A DNA stretch of 64,000 nucleotides from Streptomyces sp. TSRI0281 (GTDB lineage Bacteria; Actinomycetota; Actinomycetes; Streptomycetales; Streptomycetaceae): positions 250,094 to 314,093 of the forward strand of contig NZ_LWLE01000035.1 of the NCBI RefSeq assembly GCF_001905125.1, written 5' to 3'. A program made the position numbers and the translations under genes. How positions within the stretch are numbered: the first letter of the stretch is position 1; the number at the start of each line of letters is the position of its first letter. Shown piece by piece: positions 50,709 through 59,531 of this stretch. The notes beneath the pieces were generated by a model. That model was not told where the DNA came from. It saw only the letters and a program-made list of their open reading frames with translations, and made no database searches.

Positions 50709-51842
50709 TCAGGAGGGCGAGGACACCCTCTCGCGGCGCACCGTCGTCGCGATCGTCGCGGAGCCGACCACCCGGGTCCCGTCGTACAGCACGACGGCCT
50801 GGCCGGGGGCCACGCCGCGTACCGGCTCGGTGAAGGTGACGTGCAGCGTGCCGTCGACGAGTTCGGCGGCGACCTCCGTCTCACCGCCGTGGGCACGGAG
50901 CTGGGCGGTGTACGTGCCCGGGCCGGACGGAGGCGTTCCGCACCAGCGGGGCTTGATCGCGGTGAGCGCCGTGACATCGAGGGCCTCGACGGGGCCCACG
51001 GTGACGGTGTTGTTCACCGGGGAGATGTCCAGGACGTAGCGCGGCTTGCCGTCGGCGGCGGGGTGGCCGATCCGCAGGCCCTTGCGCTGGCCGATGGTGA
51101 AGCCGAAGGCACCGTCGTGGGTGCCGAGCTTCGTGCCGGACTCGTCGAGGATGTCGCCCTCGGCCCGGCCGCCGAGACGGTCGGCCAGGAAGCCCTGGGT
51201 GTCGCCGTCGGCGATGAAGCAGATGTCGTGGCTGTCGGGCTTCTTGGCCACGGCGAGTCCCCGGGCCTCCGCCTCGGCGCGGATCTCGTCCTTGGTGGTG
51301 AGGGTGTCGCCGAGCGGGAACATCGCGTGGGCGAGCTGCTTCTCGTCCAGGACACCGAGGACGTAGCTCTGGTCCTTGGCCATGTCGGAGGCGCGGTGCA
51401 GCTCACGGCTGCCGTCCTCGGCGAGCACGACCGTGGCGTAGTGCCCGGTGCACACGGCGTCGAAGCCGAGCGCGAGTGCCTTGTCCAGCAGCGCGGCGAA
51501 CTTGATCTTCTCGTTGCAGCGCAGGCACGGGTTGGGGGTGCGGCCCGCCTCGTACTCCGCGACGAAGTCCTCCACGACGTCCTCGCGGAAGCGTTCCGCC
51601 AGGTCCCAGACGTAGAAGGGGATGCCGATGACGTCCGCCGCGCGGCGGGCGTCGCGGGAGTCCTCGATGGTGCAGCAGCCGCGTGCGCCGGTACGGAAGG
51701 ACTGCGGGTTCGCGGACAGGGCGAGGTGCACACCGGTCACGTCGTGGCCTGCCTCGGCGGCGCGCGCGGCGGCGACGGCGGAGTCCACACCGCCCGACAT
51801 CGCGGCGAGGACACGGAGGGGGCGCGGGGAAGTCTGAGTCAT
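50709..51842 (-). CDS. mnmA: tRNA-specific 2-thiouridylase
   Basis: This 377-aa enzyme installs 2-thiouridine at the wobble base of tRNAs for Lys, Glu and Gln. Motifs: PP-loop MSGGVDSAVAAARA, the first catalytic Cys in NPCLRCNEKIKF, and the second in HDICFIADGDTQGF. The C-terminal beta-barrel is complete. Sulfur would come from the cysteine desulfurase about 0.8 kb upstream on the same strand; the amidase gene between them is on the other strand. Confidence 0.96.
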   Translation of the reverse strand: MTQTSPRPLRVLAAMSGGVDSAVAAARAAEAGHDVTGVHLALSANPQSFRTGARGCCTIEDSRDARRAADVIGIPFYVWDLAERFREDVVEDFVAEYEAGRTPNPCLRCNEKIKFAALLDKALALGFDAVCTGHYATVVLAEDGSRELHRASDMAKDQSYVLGVLDEKQLAHAMFPLGDTLTTKDEIRAEAEARGLAVAKKPDSHDICFIADGDTQGFLADRLGGRAEGDILDESGTKLGTHDGAFGFTIGQRKGLRIGHPAADGKPRYVLDISPVNNTVTVGPVEALDVTALTAIKPRWCGTPPSGPGTYTAQLRAHGGETEVAAELVDGTLHVTFTEPVRGVAPGQAVVLYDGTRVVGSATIATTVRRERVSSPS

Positions 51843-51903
51843 AGCCCCTCCAGGGTACGGGGCGCCGGGAACCGAACGCTCGCGGATATGCGTTGACGAT
51901 CAC

Positions 51904-52620
51904 ATGGGGACCAAAGGAAGCGGCCGGGCTTCGAAGAAGGGGCCCGCGCGCGGTATCAGCCGGCGCGCGCTGCTGATCGGCGGCGGTGTGACGGCGGCGG
52001 GTGCCGCCGCGCTCGCCCGCGACGAGCTCAGGCACGCCTGGTGGCGGGTTCCGGGCGTCGAGAAGCCCCGCAGGCCGGGCGAGCTGGACTACGCTGGCGC
52101 CCGTTGGGTCGCCGCCTCGGAGGCGAACTGGCGGCGCGCGGACCGCCCCGACGACTACCGGATCGACCGCGTGGTCATCCATGTCACGCAGGGCAGCTTC
52201 GCCAGTGCGGTGAGGGTCTTCCAGGACCCCGGCCACGGCGCCGCCGCGCACTACGTGGTGCGCAGGGACGGCCATGTGGCGCAGATGATCCGGGAGCTGG
52301 ATGTGGCGTACCACGCGGGGAACCGGTCGTACAACGAACGCAGCGTCGGCATCGAGCACGAGGGCTTCGTGGACCGCCCCAAGGACCTCACGACGGCGAT
52401 GTACGAGTCCTCGGCCCGGCTGACGGCCGCGATATGCGGGCGCTACGGCATACCGATGGACCGCGAGCACATCATCGGGCACGTCGAGGTGCCGGGCACG
52501 GACCACACCGACCCCGGGCCGCACTGGGACTGGGACCGGTATCTGAAGCTGGTGCGGCGGGCCGCGACGGCGAGGCCCACCGGGTCGGCGAAGCCCTCGG
52601 ACTCGGCACAACCCGCGTGA
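51904..52620 (+). CDS. Exported N-acetylmuramoyl-L-alanine amidase
   Basis: This 238-aa amidase_2 protein has a Tat-like signal (GISRRALLIGGGVTAAGAAA). The zinc amidase domain shows the first His in VVIHVTQGS, the catalytic Glu of VGIEHEGF, and the later His and DPGPHWDWDRY cluster. It cleaves the peptide stem from peptidoglycan. It is divergent from mnmA (61 bp) and convergent with the desulfurase gene (36 bp). The short C-terminal tail is Ser/Ala-rich. Confidence 0.9.
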   Translation: MGTKGSGRASKKGPARGISRRALLIGGGVTAAGAAALARDELRHAWWRVPGVEKPRRPGELDYAGARWVAASEANWRRADRPDDYRIDRVVIHVTQGSFASAVRVFQDPGHGAAAHYVVRRDGHVAQMIRELDVAYHAGNRSYNERSVGIEHEGFVDRPKDLTTAMYESSARLTAAICGRYGIPMDREHIIGHVEVPGTDHTDPGPHWDWDRYLKLVRRAATARPTGSAKPSDSAQPA

Positions 52621-52656
52621 TCCCGGGCGCGACGGCCTCCGCGGGACGATCCGCCC

Positions 52657-53826
52657 TCAGCTGAGTCCGGCCGTCCTCGCGCGTTCCACCGCCGGACCGA
52701 TGGCGCCCGCGAGTTCCTCGACGTCCTGCCTGGTGGAGGTGTGGCCGAGCGAGAAGCGCAGTGTGCCGCGGGCCAGGTCCGGGTCGGTTCCGGTGGCCAG
52801 CAGGACGTGGCTGGGCTGGGCGATCCCGGCGGTGCAGGCGGAGCCGGTGGAGCACTCGATGCCCTGGGCGTCCAGCAGCAGCAGGAGCGAGTCGCCCTCG
52901 CAGCCGGGGAAGCTGAAGTGGGCGTTGGCCGGGAGCCGCCCCGCCGGGTCCGGGTCGCCCCCGAGCCGGGCGTCCGGCACGGCCCGCCGCACGGCGGTGA
53001 TCAGGTCGTCCCGGAGCGCCCCGATCCGGCGGGCGAAGTTCTCGCGTCCCTCGGCGGCGAGCCGGGCGGCGACCGCGAAGGCGGCGACGGCGGGCACATC
53101 CAGGGTGCCGGAGCGCACATGGCGCTCCTGCCCGCCGCCGTGCAGCACGGGTACGGGGGTGTATTCGCGGCCCAGGAGCAGCGCGCCGATACCGAACGGA
53201 CCGCCGATCTTGTGTCCGCTGACGGTCATGGCGGCCAGCCCCGACCGTGCGAAGTCGACCTCCAGCTGACCGACGGCCTGTACCGCGTCGGCGTGCATGG
53301 GGATGCCGAACTCGCGGGCGATGTCTGCCAGTTCACGTACCGGCATGATGGTGCCGATCTCGTTGTTGGCCCACATCACGGTGATCATCGCGATGTCGTC
53401 GGGGTTACGGAGGACGGCTTCGCGCAGGTCCTCGGGGTGCACCCGTCCGTAGTGGTCGACGGGGAGGTACTCGACGGTCGCGCCCTCGTGTTCGGCCAGC
53501 CAGTCGACGGCGTCCAGGACGGCGTGGTGTTCGACGGGGCCCGCGAGGACCCTGGTGCGCCGGGGGTCGGCGTCGCGGCGGGCCCAGTACAGGCCCTTGA
53601 CCGCGAGGTTGTCGGCCTCGGTACCGCCGGAGGTGAGGACCACCTCACTGGGGCGTGCGCCGAGGGCGTCGGCGAGGGTCTCTCTGGACTCCTCGACGGT
53701 ACGGCGGGCCCGGCGCCCGGCGGCGTGCAGGGAGGACGCGTTGCCGGTGACGGCGAGCTGGGCGGTCATCGCCCCGATCGCCTCCGGAAGCATCGGCGTG
53801 GTCGCGGCGTGGTCGAGGTATGCCAT
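52657..53826 (-). CDS. Cysteine desulfurase (IscS/NifS family)
   Basis: This 389-aa PLP enzyme takes sulfur from cysteine. MAYLDHAATTPM at the N-terminus, PLP-Lys in MTVSGHKIGGP and the catalytic Cys in IECSTGSACTAG are present. The long catalytic loop around that Cys fits the IscS class. ATG 53826 is chosen by family length; the frame is open 75 nt further. Proximity to mnmA suggests sulfur supply for tRNA thiolation. Confidence 0.94.
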   Translation of the reverse strand: MAYLDHAATTPMLPEAIGAMTAQLAVTGNASSLHAAGRRARRTVEESRETLADALGARPSEVVLTSGGTEADNLAVKGLYWARRDADPRRTRVLAGPVEHHAVLDAVDWLAEHEGATVEYLPVDHYGRVHPEDLREAVLRNPDDIAMITVMWANNEIGTIMPVRELADIAREFGIPMHADAVQAVGQLEVDFARSGLAAMTVSGHKIGGPFGIGALLLGREYTPVPVLHGGGQERHVRSGTLDVPAVAAFAVAARLAAEGRENFARRIGALRDDLITAVRRAVPDARLGGDPDPAGRLPANAHFSFPGCEGDSLLLLLDAQGIECSTGSACTAGIAQPSHVLLATGTDPDLARGTLRFSLGHTSTRQDVEELAGAIGPAVERARTAGLS

Positions 53827-53991
53827 GGTGCGCTCGATTCTACGAGCCCCCGTCGGGACGTACGCCGGTGCGTCACGGCCCGGCCCCCGCAGGCGCTTCA
53901 CGGGCGGTTCATGGGCGGTGCGCGGCGGCCCGGGTTTGGAGCCCGGTCCGGGACCGGGAGAGCGTGGCGCCCGCCCGTGCCGGTGGCTCGC

Positions 53992-54411
53992 TCAGCCGCC
54001 GACGTTCCAGATGACGGCGCCGTTCGCGGTGACCAGGACGGCCAGGACGACGAGGTCGGCGACGCCGAGTGCGAGGCCGAGCAGGGCGCGGCCCCGGCGG
54101 TCGGTGGAGCGGGCGAGTGCCAGCAGCGCCATGACGATGGCGGCGGGCCCGAGCAGGATGTTCATCACGAGGAGTCCGACGAGCCCCAGGACGAACGAGG
54201 CGACGGCCAGCCCGTCGGCCTCCCGGCCGGCGGGACTCCGGGGCGCCTTCTCCGGTGCGGAGGTGTCGGCGGCGCTTGCGGTGCGGGCGGCGCTTTCGGT
54301 ACGGGCGGTGCCTTCGGTACGCGCGGTGCCTTCGGTACGCGCGGTGCGGCCCGTGAGGCCCGCGAAGCCGACGGCGCGCTCTGCGTGGCGGACGGTCTCG
54401 GTGAGTTTCAT
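53992..54411 (-). CDS. DUF4190-like small membrane protein
   Basis: The protein has 139 aa from ATG 54411, with GGAG eight bases before. The N-terminal half holds a TARTEG repeat. After ADGLAVASFVLGLVGLLVMN come a second helix and LLGLALGVADLVVLAVLV, the two-helix DUF4190 pattern. The function is unknown. A 51-aa membrane protein gene lies 52 bp upstream. Confidence 0.8.
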   Translation of the reverse strand: MKLTETVRHAERAVGFAGLTGRTARTEGTARTEGTARTESAARTASAADTSAPEKAPRSPAGREADGLAVASFVLGLVGLLVMNILLGPAAIVMALLALARSTDRRGRALLGLALGVADLVVLAVLVTANGAVIWNVGG

Positions 54412-54463
54412 GGTGCGGGCTCCTTCGGATCGCCGGAGTCGGCAGGCTCGTGCCGGACGGTCT

Positions 54464-54619
54464 TTATCGGGAGCGGCGCGCGAGGCGCTCGCGGACGGCG
54501 AAGAGGAGCAGCCAGCCACCGATGACGGCGGCGACGGCCAGGGTCGAGGACAGCGGGATCTGGGCGACCGCCCCGAGGGCGATCCCCAGCAGGAGCAGGG
54601 CGGCGACGAGGACGAGCAT
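54464..54619 (-). CDS. Small two-helix membrane protein
   Basis: The protein has 51 aa from ATG 54619, placed by AAAGG six bases before. GTG 54670 would add 17 residues without a ribosome binding site. Two hydrophobic stretches (MLVLVAALLLLGIALGAVA and STLAVAAVIGGWLLLF) are followed by a basic tail RERLARRSR. The family is unknown. It is divergent from the TetR gene. Confidence 0.65.
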   Translation of the reverse strand: MLVLVAALLLLGIALGAVAQIPLSSTLAVAAVIGGWLLLFAVRERLARRSR

Positions 54620-54671
54620 GTGCGGCCTTTCCACGTGTGGGCCGGAACGATTGAGAGTACGACTGTTCACT

Positions 54672-54683
54672 GACTCTTGAGTC
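54672..54683. promoter_or_regulatory. Candidate TetR operator
   Basis: GACTC-TT-GAGTC is an inverted repeat between the divergent small membrane protein and TetR genes. The position suits control of both. Confidence 0.4.
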
Positions 54684-54733
54684 TAACCTCACCTCCCTTC
54701 CTCGACCCGGAGAACGGTTGTTTACTGAATGGC

Positions 54734-55381
54734 ATGAGTCACACCGCCGGCATCCGCCAGACCCAGAAGCTGAAGACACGTCAGGCGCTCCTGGACGCCG
54801 CGCTCCGGCTGCTGGAGCACCAGAGCCTGAGCAGCCTGGGCCTGCGCGAGGTCACCCGGGCCGTGGGGGTCGCCCCCACCGCCTTCTACCGGCACTTCGA
54901 GGGCACCGCGGCGCTCGGTGTGGCCCTCGTGGAGGAGACGCTGGGCAGCCTGCACGGCATGATCGGCGCGGTCCTCGCGGAGACCGGTGACAGCGACGAA
55001 CGCCTGGACCGCAGCGTGGAGTTGATAGCGCGCCATGTCGCCGCGCAGCCCGCCCACTTCCGCTTCATCGCCCGCGAGCAGCACGGCGGCGTGGGCCCGG
55101 TCCGCGAGGCCATCGCCGCCCAGCTCCGCCGGTTCGCGGACGAGGTGGCCACCGCGCTCGGCGGGGAGCCGGAGTCGGCGGGATGGAGCCGGGAGGACCT
55201 GCTGATGCTCGGCGGCCTCTACGTCGACCACATGGTGATCACCGCGTCGGCGCTGCTGGACGCGGGCCCCGGCGGTGAGCGCGAGGTCGTCCGGGTGGCC
55301 CGGCGCCGACTGCGCCTGGTCTCCCTCGGCCGCGCGCACTGGCTGGACGACGGGGAGGACATGGGCGCGGGCCCCGCATGA
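54734..55381 (+). CDS. TetR-family regulator, FabR-like
   Basis: The protein has 215 aa. The helix-turn-helix reads SLGLREVTRAVGVAPTAFYR, and the following EGTAALGVALVEETL, PAHFRFIAREQHGG and LRLVSLGRAHW segments track E. coli FabR, a regulator of fatty acid unsaturation, as I recall its sequence. ATG 54734 starts the conserved region; the frame is open 57 nt further. No fatty acid desaturase lies nearby, so the targets are unknown. Confidence 0.88.
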   Translation: MSHTAGIRQTQKLKTRQALLDAALRLLEHQSLSSLGLREVTRAVGVAPTAFYRHFEGTAALGVALVEETLGSLHGMIGAVLAETGDSDERLDRSVELIARHVAAQPAHFRFIAREQHGGVGPVREAIAAQLRRFADEVATALGGEPESAGWSREDLLMLGGLYVDHMVITASALLDAGPGGEREVVRVARRRLRLVSLGRAHWLDDGEDMGAGPA

Positions 55382-55433
55382 CCGGGCCCGCCGTACCACC
55401 GGCCGCCGCACCACCGGCCGTAGCGGCCCCGCC

Positions 55434-55479
55434 GCGCTCAGCCGTCCGCCGCGGCCACCGCCGCGCGCTCAGCCGTCCG
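55434..55479. repeat. 30-bp direct repeat containing the WYL gene stop codon
   Basis: CGCGCTCAGCCGTCCG occurs at 55434-55449 and again at 55464-55479. The second copy contains the stop and last codons of the leftward WYL gene. Confidence 0.75.
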
Positions 55480-56452
55480 TCGCGTACAGCTCCACGACCT
55501 GCGCGGCGGCACGGGCGAGCAGGCTCCGCGCCCCGGGCGGCTCCAGCACTTCCAGGTTCGGCCCGAAGGAGAGCAGGGAGCGGGCCCAGGCCACTTCGGG
55601 TACCGCGAGTTCGGCCAGCAGCCACTCCCCGCGCTCTTCCCCCGGCCGGGGTTCGCCGGGCCGGGGTGCACCGGTGAGCACGCCCGCGTGGAGGCGTACG
55701 AAGAGGTCGAGGCGGGAGCGGTGCACCCGGACCCGGAGCCGTACGTCCGCCGGGCGTTCCTCGACCTGCCGGCGCAACACCGCCCACACCTCGGCCAGTT
55801 CCACTCCTGTCCGGCGCACCACACCCTCCTCGCCGAGGGCCGCCTCCCGCACCCGGTCCGCGCGGAAGAGCCGGGGCGCGCCGTCGAGGTCCGCGACGAG
55901 GTACCAGACGCCCGCCTTCACGACGAGGCCGTACGGGTCGACGGTGTAGGTGCGCGGGGTGTCGGTGCCGCTGTGCCGGTAGCCGATCCGCAGCCGCCGG
56001 TCGGCGAGGACGGCGTCGTGGAGCTCGGCGATGTCCACGGCGGCCCGCGGGCCGCTCATCCAGCGGACCGGGTCGACGAGGAACCGCCGGCTGGTCTGCT
56101 CGGCGGCGGGGCGGTGCGGCGCCGGGAGTGCCGCCATCACCTTGCGCAGGGCCGAGCCGAGCGCCGCGTCGAGGCCGAGCGCGGCGTGCGCGCCGTCGGC
56201 GGCCAGGACGAAGAGGGCGCGCGCCTCGTCGGCGGTGAGGCCGGTGACATCGGTACGGAAGCCGGGGAGCAGGGCGATGCCGCCGTGGCGGCCGCGCTCG
56301 GCGTAGACGGGGACACCGGAGGCGGAGAGCGCCTCGACGTCGCGGTAGATGGTCCGTACGGAGACTTCGAGACGGTCGGCGAGCTCGGTGGCGGGGACCA
56401 GCGAGCGGGTCTGGAGCAGCAGCAGGATGGAGAGCAGCCGGTCGGATTTCAC
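55469..56452 (-). CDS. HTH-WYL transcriptional regulator
   Basis: This 327-aa regulator has an N-terminal DeoR/HTH_11 helix-turn-helix (ATELADRLEVSVRTIYRDVE) and a central WYL domain (PRTYTVDPYGLVVKAGVWYL). WYL domains bind nucleic acid or small ligands and often switch regulators in stress or defence loci; no such locus is visible here. A C-terminal WCX-like extension follows. Its stop region is duplicated just downstream. Confidence 0.9.
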   Translation of the reverse strand: MKSDRLLSILLLLQTRSLVPATELADRLEVSVRTIYRDVEALSASGVPVYAERGRHGGIALLPGFRTDVTGLTADEARALFVLAADGAHAALGLDAALGSALRKVMAALPAPHRPAAEQTSRRFLVDPVRWMSGPRAAVDIAELHDAVLADRRLRIGYRHSGTDTPRTYTVDPYGLVVKAGVWYLVADLDGAPRLFRADRVREAALGEEGVVRRTGVELAEVWAVLRRQVEERPADVRLRVRVHRSRLDLFVRLHAGVLTGAPRPGEPRPGEERGEWLLAELAVPEVAWARSLLSFGPNLEVLEPPGARSLLARAAAQVVELYATDG

Positions 56453-56546
56453 GTCACCATGATGGCCGGGGGCCGCACGACGGCCGCCCCGCCACCCAAC
56501 GCCCCGCCGCCCAACGCCCCGAGGCCCTCAGCCCTCTAGCCCTCAG

Positions 56547-56608
56547 CTCCGGGCTCCGGGCTCCGGGCTCCGGGCTCCGGGCTCCGGGCTCCGGGCTCCG
56601 GGCTCCGG
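56547..56608. repeat. Heptanucleotide tandem repeat, about 8.9 copies
   Basis: The unit CTCCGGG is repeated without interruption from 56547, then breaks at 56609. It lies between the thioesterase stop (56614) and the WYL gene start (56452). Confidence 0.9.
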
Positions 56609-56613
56609 CGAAC

Positions 56614-57498
56614 CTAGCCGCGCGGGGCCTTGGCCAGTTGGCGGGACTGGGCCACCAGGCGGTCCGCACTGTCCCAGACCTCCGCGTCCTCCTCCAGGAA
56701 GCCGCCCGCGAGGTTACGGGTGGTGATCGAGACCCGCAGCGGACCCGGTGCCGGGCGGCAGCGGATGTGGGTGGTGAGTTCGACGGTCGGGGTCCAGCCC
56801 TTGAGGCCCAGCTCGAACGCGGTCGGCGGCAGCGCGTCGACGGTGAGCAGCAGGGACAGCGGGTCCGCGTCGCGGCCGTCCGCCAGCCCGAACCAGCCGC
56901 GCATCTCGCCCTTGCCGGACGGTGCGCCGACGGCCCAGCCGACCGTCGCCGGGTCGAGCGCGATGTCGATGCGCTCGGTGATGGCGGAGCTGCCGGGGAT
57001 CGGGGCCGGGCCGTCGCCCGGACCGAGGCAGTGCTCCCTGGCCGGCATGGCGGGCGGCGTGGCCGACGTACGGATCTCGTCGGTGAGTTCGTCCAGGTCG
57101 CCATAGGTGGCGACGACCCGGATGCGCTCGACCTCGGCGCCGTCCTCGGCGAACTGGAAGAGGGACGCCTGGCCGGTGGAGAGCGTGCGGCCGGTGCGCA
57201 CGACCTGGGTCCGGACCACCGCGGGGCCGGGGACGGACGCGGTGAGGTAGTGCGCGGAGACCGAGAAGGGGTCGGGGTGCGGGAGCGCCTCGCCGAGGGC
57301 CCGGCCGATCAGGGCCAGCAGGTAGCCGCCGTTGACGGCACGGATGATGGTCCAGCCCGCGGAGAGTTCCGCGTCGTAGACACCCTCCTCGCGGAGCGTG
57401 ACAGCGGTGTCGCGGTCGAACTCGCTGTCCCCGATGGTCGCCCGCGTCACCTGCGTGGTCCGCGTGCCGTGCGCCGTCTGCGCTGCTGCCTGTGCCAT
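56614..57498 (-). CDS. Acyl-CoA thioesterase-like protein (double hotdog)
   Basis: This 294-aa protein has two hotdog halves. The first holds GWTIIRAVNGGYLLALIGRAL and SAHYLTASVPGPAVVRTQVV, the second PPTAFELGLKGWTPTVELTTHIRC, as in TesB-like thioesterases. It probably hydrolyses acyl-CoA. ATG 57498 is chosen; GTG 57507 is three codons upstream. No strong ribosome binding site is visible. Confidence 0.85.
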   Translation of the reverse strand: MAQAAAQTAHGTRTTQVTRATIGDSEFDRDTAVTLREEGVYDAELSAGWTIIRAVNGGYLLALIGRALGEALPHPDPFSVSAHYLTASVPGPAVVRTQVVRTGRTLSTGQASLFQFAEDGAEVERIRVVATYGDLDELTDEIRTSATPPAMPAREHCLGPGDGPAPIPGSSAITERIDIALDPATVGWAVGAPSGKGEMRGWFGLADGRDADPLSLLLTVDALPPTAFELGLKGWTPTVELTTHIRCRPAPGPLRVSITTRNLAGGFLEEDAEVWDSADRLVAQSRQLAKAPRG

Positions 57499-57584
57499 GC
57501 CATGCACCGTACACCGATCGTATTACTAAGCGGTAGCTTCTCCTGGCGTCACTTCTGCCGGGCGGTGGCTTCCCGGCCCCGCTC

Positions 57585-58256
57585 TCAGGTCGCCGCCGAG
57601 TCCTCCTCCGCCGTGGCGGAGCGCCTGTTGTAGGCGCGCGGGGCCCGCCAGTGGAAGCGCAGCGCCAGCAGCCGCAGGACGAACGCGGTGAGCACGGCCG
57701 TACCGCTGGTGAACGCGTTGAGGGCGTCGAAACGGATGCACAGCACAGCCATGACCGCGCCGACGATCGCGGGCACCGCGTACAGATCGCGGTCCCAGCG
57801 CAGCAGGGACGGCACCTCGTTGGCCAGCACGTCCCGCAGCACACCGCCGCCGACCGCGGTCGCCAGGCCCAGGGCCGCCGACGCGGTGAGGCCGAGGCCG
57901 TAGTCGTACGCCTTGACCGTCCCGGTGACGCAGAACAGGCCGAGCCCCGCCGCGTCGAAGACGTTGACCCCGACCTGGATGCGCTCGACGTGGGGGTGCA
58001 GGAAGAACACCAGGACGGCGGCGAGCAGCGGCGTCGTGAAGTAGCCGAGATCCGTGAACGCGGCCGGCGGGATCGCGCCGATCATCACGTCACGGAACAG
58101 CCCCCCGCCCAGCGCTGTCACCTCGGCGAGCACCGCGATGCCGAAGACATCGAAGTTCTTGCGTACGGCGAGCAGTGCGCCCGAGATCGCGAAGACGAAG
58201 ATTCCGACGATGTCGAGCGCATGCTGGACGGAGGGCGTGAACAGTTCGTTGAGCAC
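57585..58256 (-). CDS. TRIC/UPF0126-family membrane protein
   Basis: This 223-aa protein has seven helices in two repeats. Each repeat carries a GGGxxRD motif: ALGGGLFRDVMIG and AVGGGVLRDVLANE. The family forms trimeric cation channels in animals and related channels in bacteria. It starts at GTG 58256, 18 bp after the oppF stop, so it may be read from the transporter operon. Confidence 0.9.
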   Translation of the reverse strand: MLNELFTPSVQHALDIVGIFVFAISGALLAVRKNFDVFGIAVLAEVTALGGGLFRDVMIGAIPPAAFTDLGYFTTPLLAAVLVFFLHPHVERIQVGVNVFDAAGLGLFCVTGTVKAYDYGLGLTASAALGLATAVGGGVLRDVLANEVPSLLRWDRDLYAVPAIVGAVMAVLCIRFDALNAFTSGTAVLTAFVLRLLALRFHWRAPRAYNRRSATAEEDSAAT

Positions 58257-58274
58257 CGGGCAATTGTGCCGGTA

Positions 58275-59531
58275 TTACTCCTTCGGGCTGTCCTCCGAGG
58301 TCGTGGAAGGGGCCGGGTCGACGCCGGAGGGCTTCTCAGCAGACTTCGCGGCGGGCTTCTCGGCAGACTTCGCGGAGGCGGCAGGCTCCGCCTTCCCGCC
58401 CTCGGCCGCGTCGCCCTTCGCGACGCTCGCCGCCTTCACCGTGATGACCTCCACCGCGTCCCCCGCGCCGGGCAGCGGCGCGTCGCCGGGCGCCTGGTCC
58501 GGTGCGTTCTCCGGGTGGTGGCAGGCCACCTGGTGGCCGGTCTTGAGCGCGATCAGCGGCGGTTCCTGCGTCTTGCAGATCTGCGTCGCCTTCCAGCACC
58601 GGGTGTGGAACCGGCAGCCGCTGGGCGGCGATATCGGCGAGGGCACATCGCCCTTGAGCAGGATGCGGTCGCTCTTGGCGCCGCGCCGACGCGGGTCGGG
58701 CACCGGCACCGCGGACATCAGCGCCTTGGTGTACGGGTGCATCGGCGCCTCGTACAGCGACTTGCGGTCCGACAGCTCCACGATCTTGCCGAGGTACATG
58801 ACCGCGATCCGGTCCGAGACATGGCGGATGACCGAGAGGTCGTGCGCGATGATCATGTACGTGAGCCCGAGCTCGTCCTGGAGGTCGTCCAGCAGGTTCA
58901 CCACCTGCGCCTGGATCGACACGTCCAGCGCGGAGACCGGCTCGTCGGCCACCACGAGCTTCGGCTTGAGCGCGAGCGCGCGGGCGATGCCGATGCGCTG
59001 GCGCTGGCCGCCGGAGAACTCGTGCGGATAGCGGTTGTAGTGCTCGGGGTTGAGGCCGACCATCTCCAGCAGCCGCTGGACCTCCCGCTTCAGACCGCCC
59101 TCGGGCGTGACGCCCTGGAGCCGGAAGGGGGTGCCCACGATCCCGCCGACGGTGTGGCGCGGGTTCAGCGAACCGTACGGGTCCTGGAAGATCATCTGCA
59201 CGTCGCGGCGCATCGGCCGCAGCTTCCCGGCGGACAGATGCGTGATGTCGCGGCCCTCGAACTCGACCTTGCCGCCGGTGGGTTCCAGCAGGCGCGTGAC
59301 CAGCCGGCCCATCGTCGACTTGCCGCAACCGGACTCGCCGACGACGCCGAGGGTCTCGCCGGGGCGCACGTCGAAGGTGAGCCCGTCGACCGCCTGGACG
59401 GCGCCCACCTTGCGCTTGAGCACGCCCTTGGTGATCGGGAAGTGCTTGACCAGGCCGGTGACCTTGAGGAGCGGCTCGGACCCGGACCCGTCCGACCCCG
59501 GCCGGGGAGTCTTCTTGTCCATATCAGTCAC
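58275..59531 (-). CDS. oppF: Oligopeptide ABC transporter ATP-binding protein F
   Basis: The protein has 418 aa from GTG 59531, which overlaps the oppD stop (GTGA); ATG 59522 is also possible. Walker A GVVGESGCGKST, Q-loop MIFQDPYGSLNP, signature EFSGGQRQRIGIARAL and Walker B LVVADEPVSALDV are all present, and a four-Cys C-terminal motif (CRFHTRC, then C...C) fits OppD/OppF proteins. An Ala/Lys/Pro tail of about 80 residues (KSAEKPAAKSAEKP) is extra and probably disordered. Confidence 0.94.
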   Translation of the reverse strand: MTDMDKKTPRPGSDGSGSEPLLKVTGLVKHFPITKGVLKRKVGAVQAVDGLTFDVRPGETLGVVGESGCGKSTMGRLVTRLLEPTGGKVEFEGRDITHLSAGKLRPMRRDVQMIFQDPYGSLNPRHTVGGIVGTPFRLQGVTPEGGLKREVQRLLEMVGLNPEHYNRYPHEFSGGQRQRIGIARALALKPKLVVADEPVSALDVSIQAQVVNLLDDLQDELGLTYMIIAHDLSVIRHVSDRIAVMYLGKIVELSDRKSLYEAPMHPYTKALMSAVPVPDPRRRGAKSDRILLKGDVPSPISPPSGCRFHTRCWKATQICKTQEPPLIALKTGHQVACHHPENAPDQAPGDAPLPGAGDAVEVITVKAASVAKGDAAEGGKAEPAASAKSAEKPAAKSAEKPSGVDPAPSTTSEDSPKE

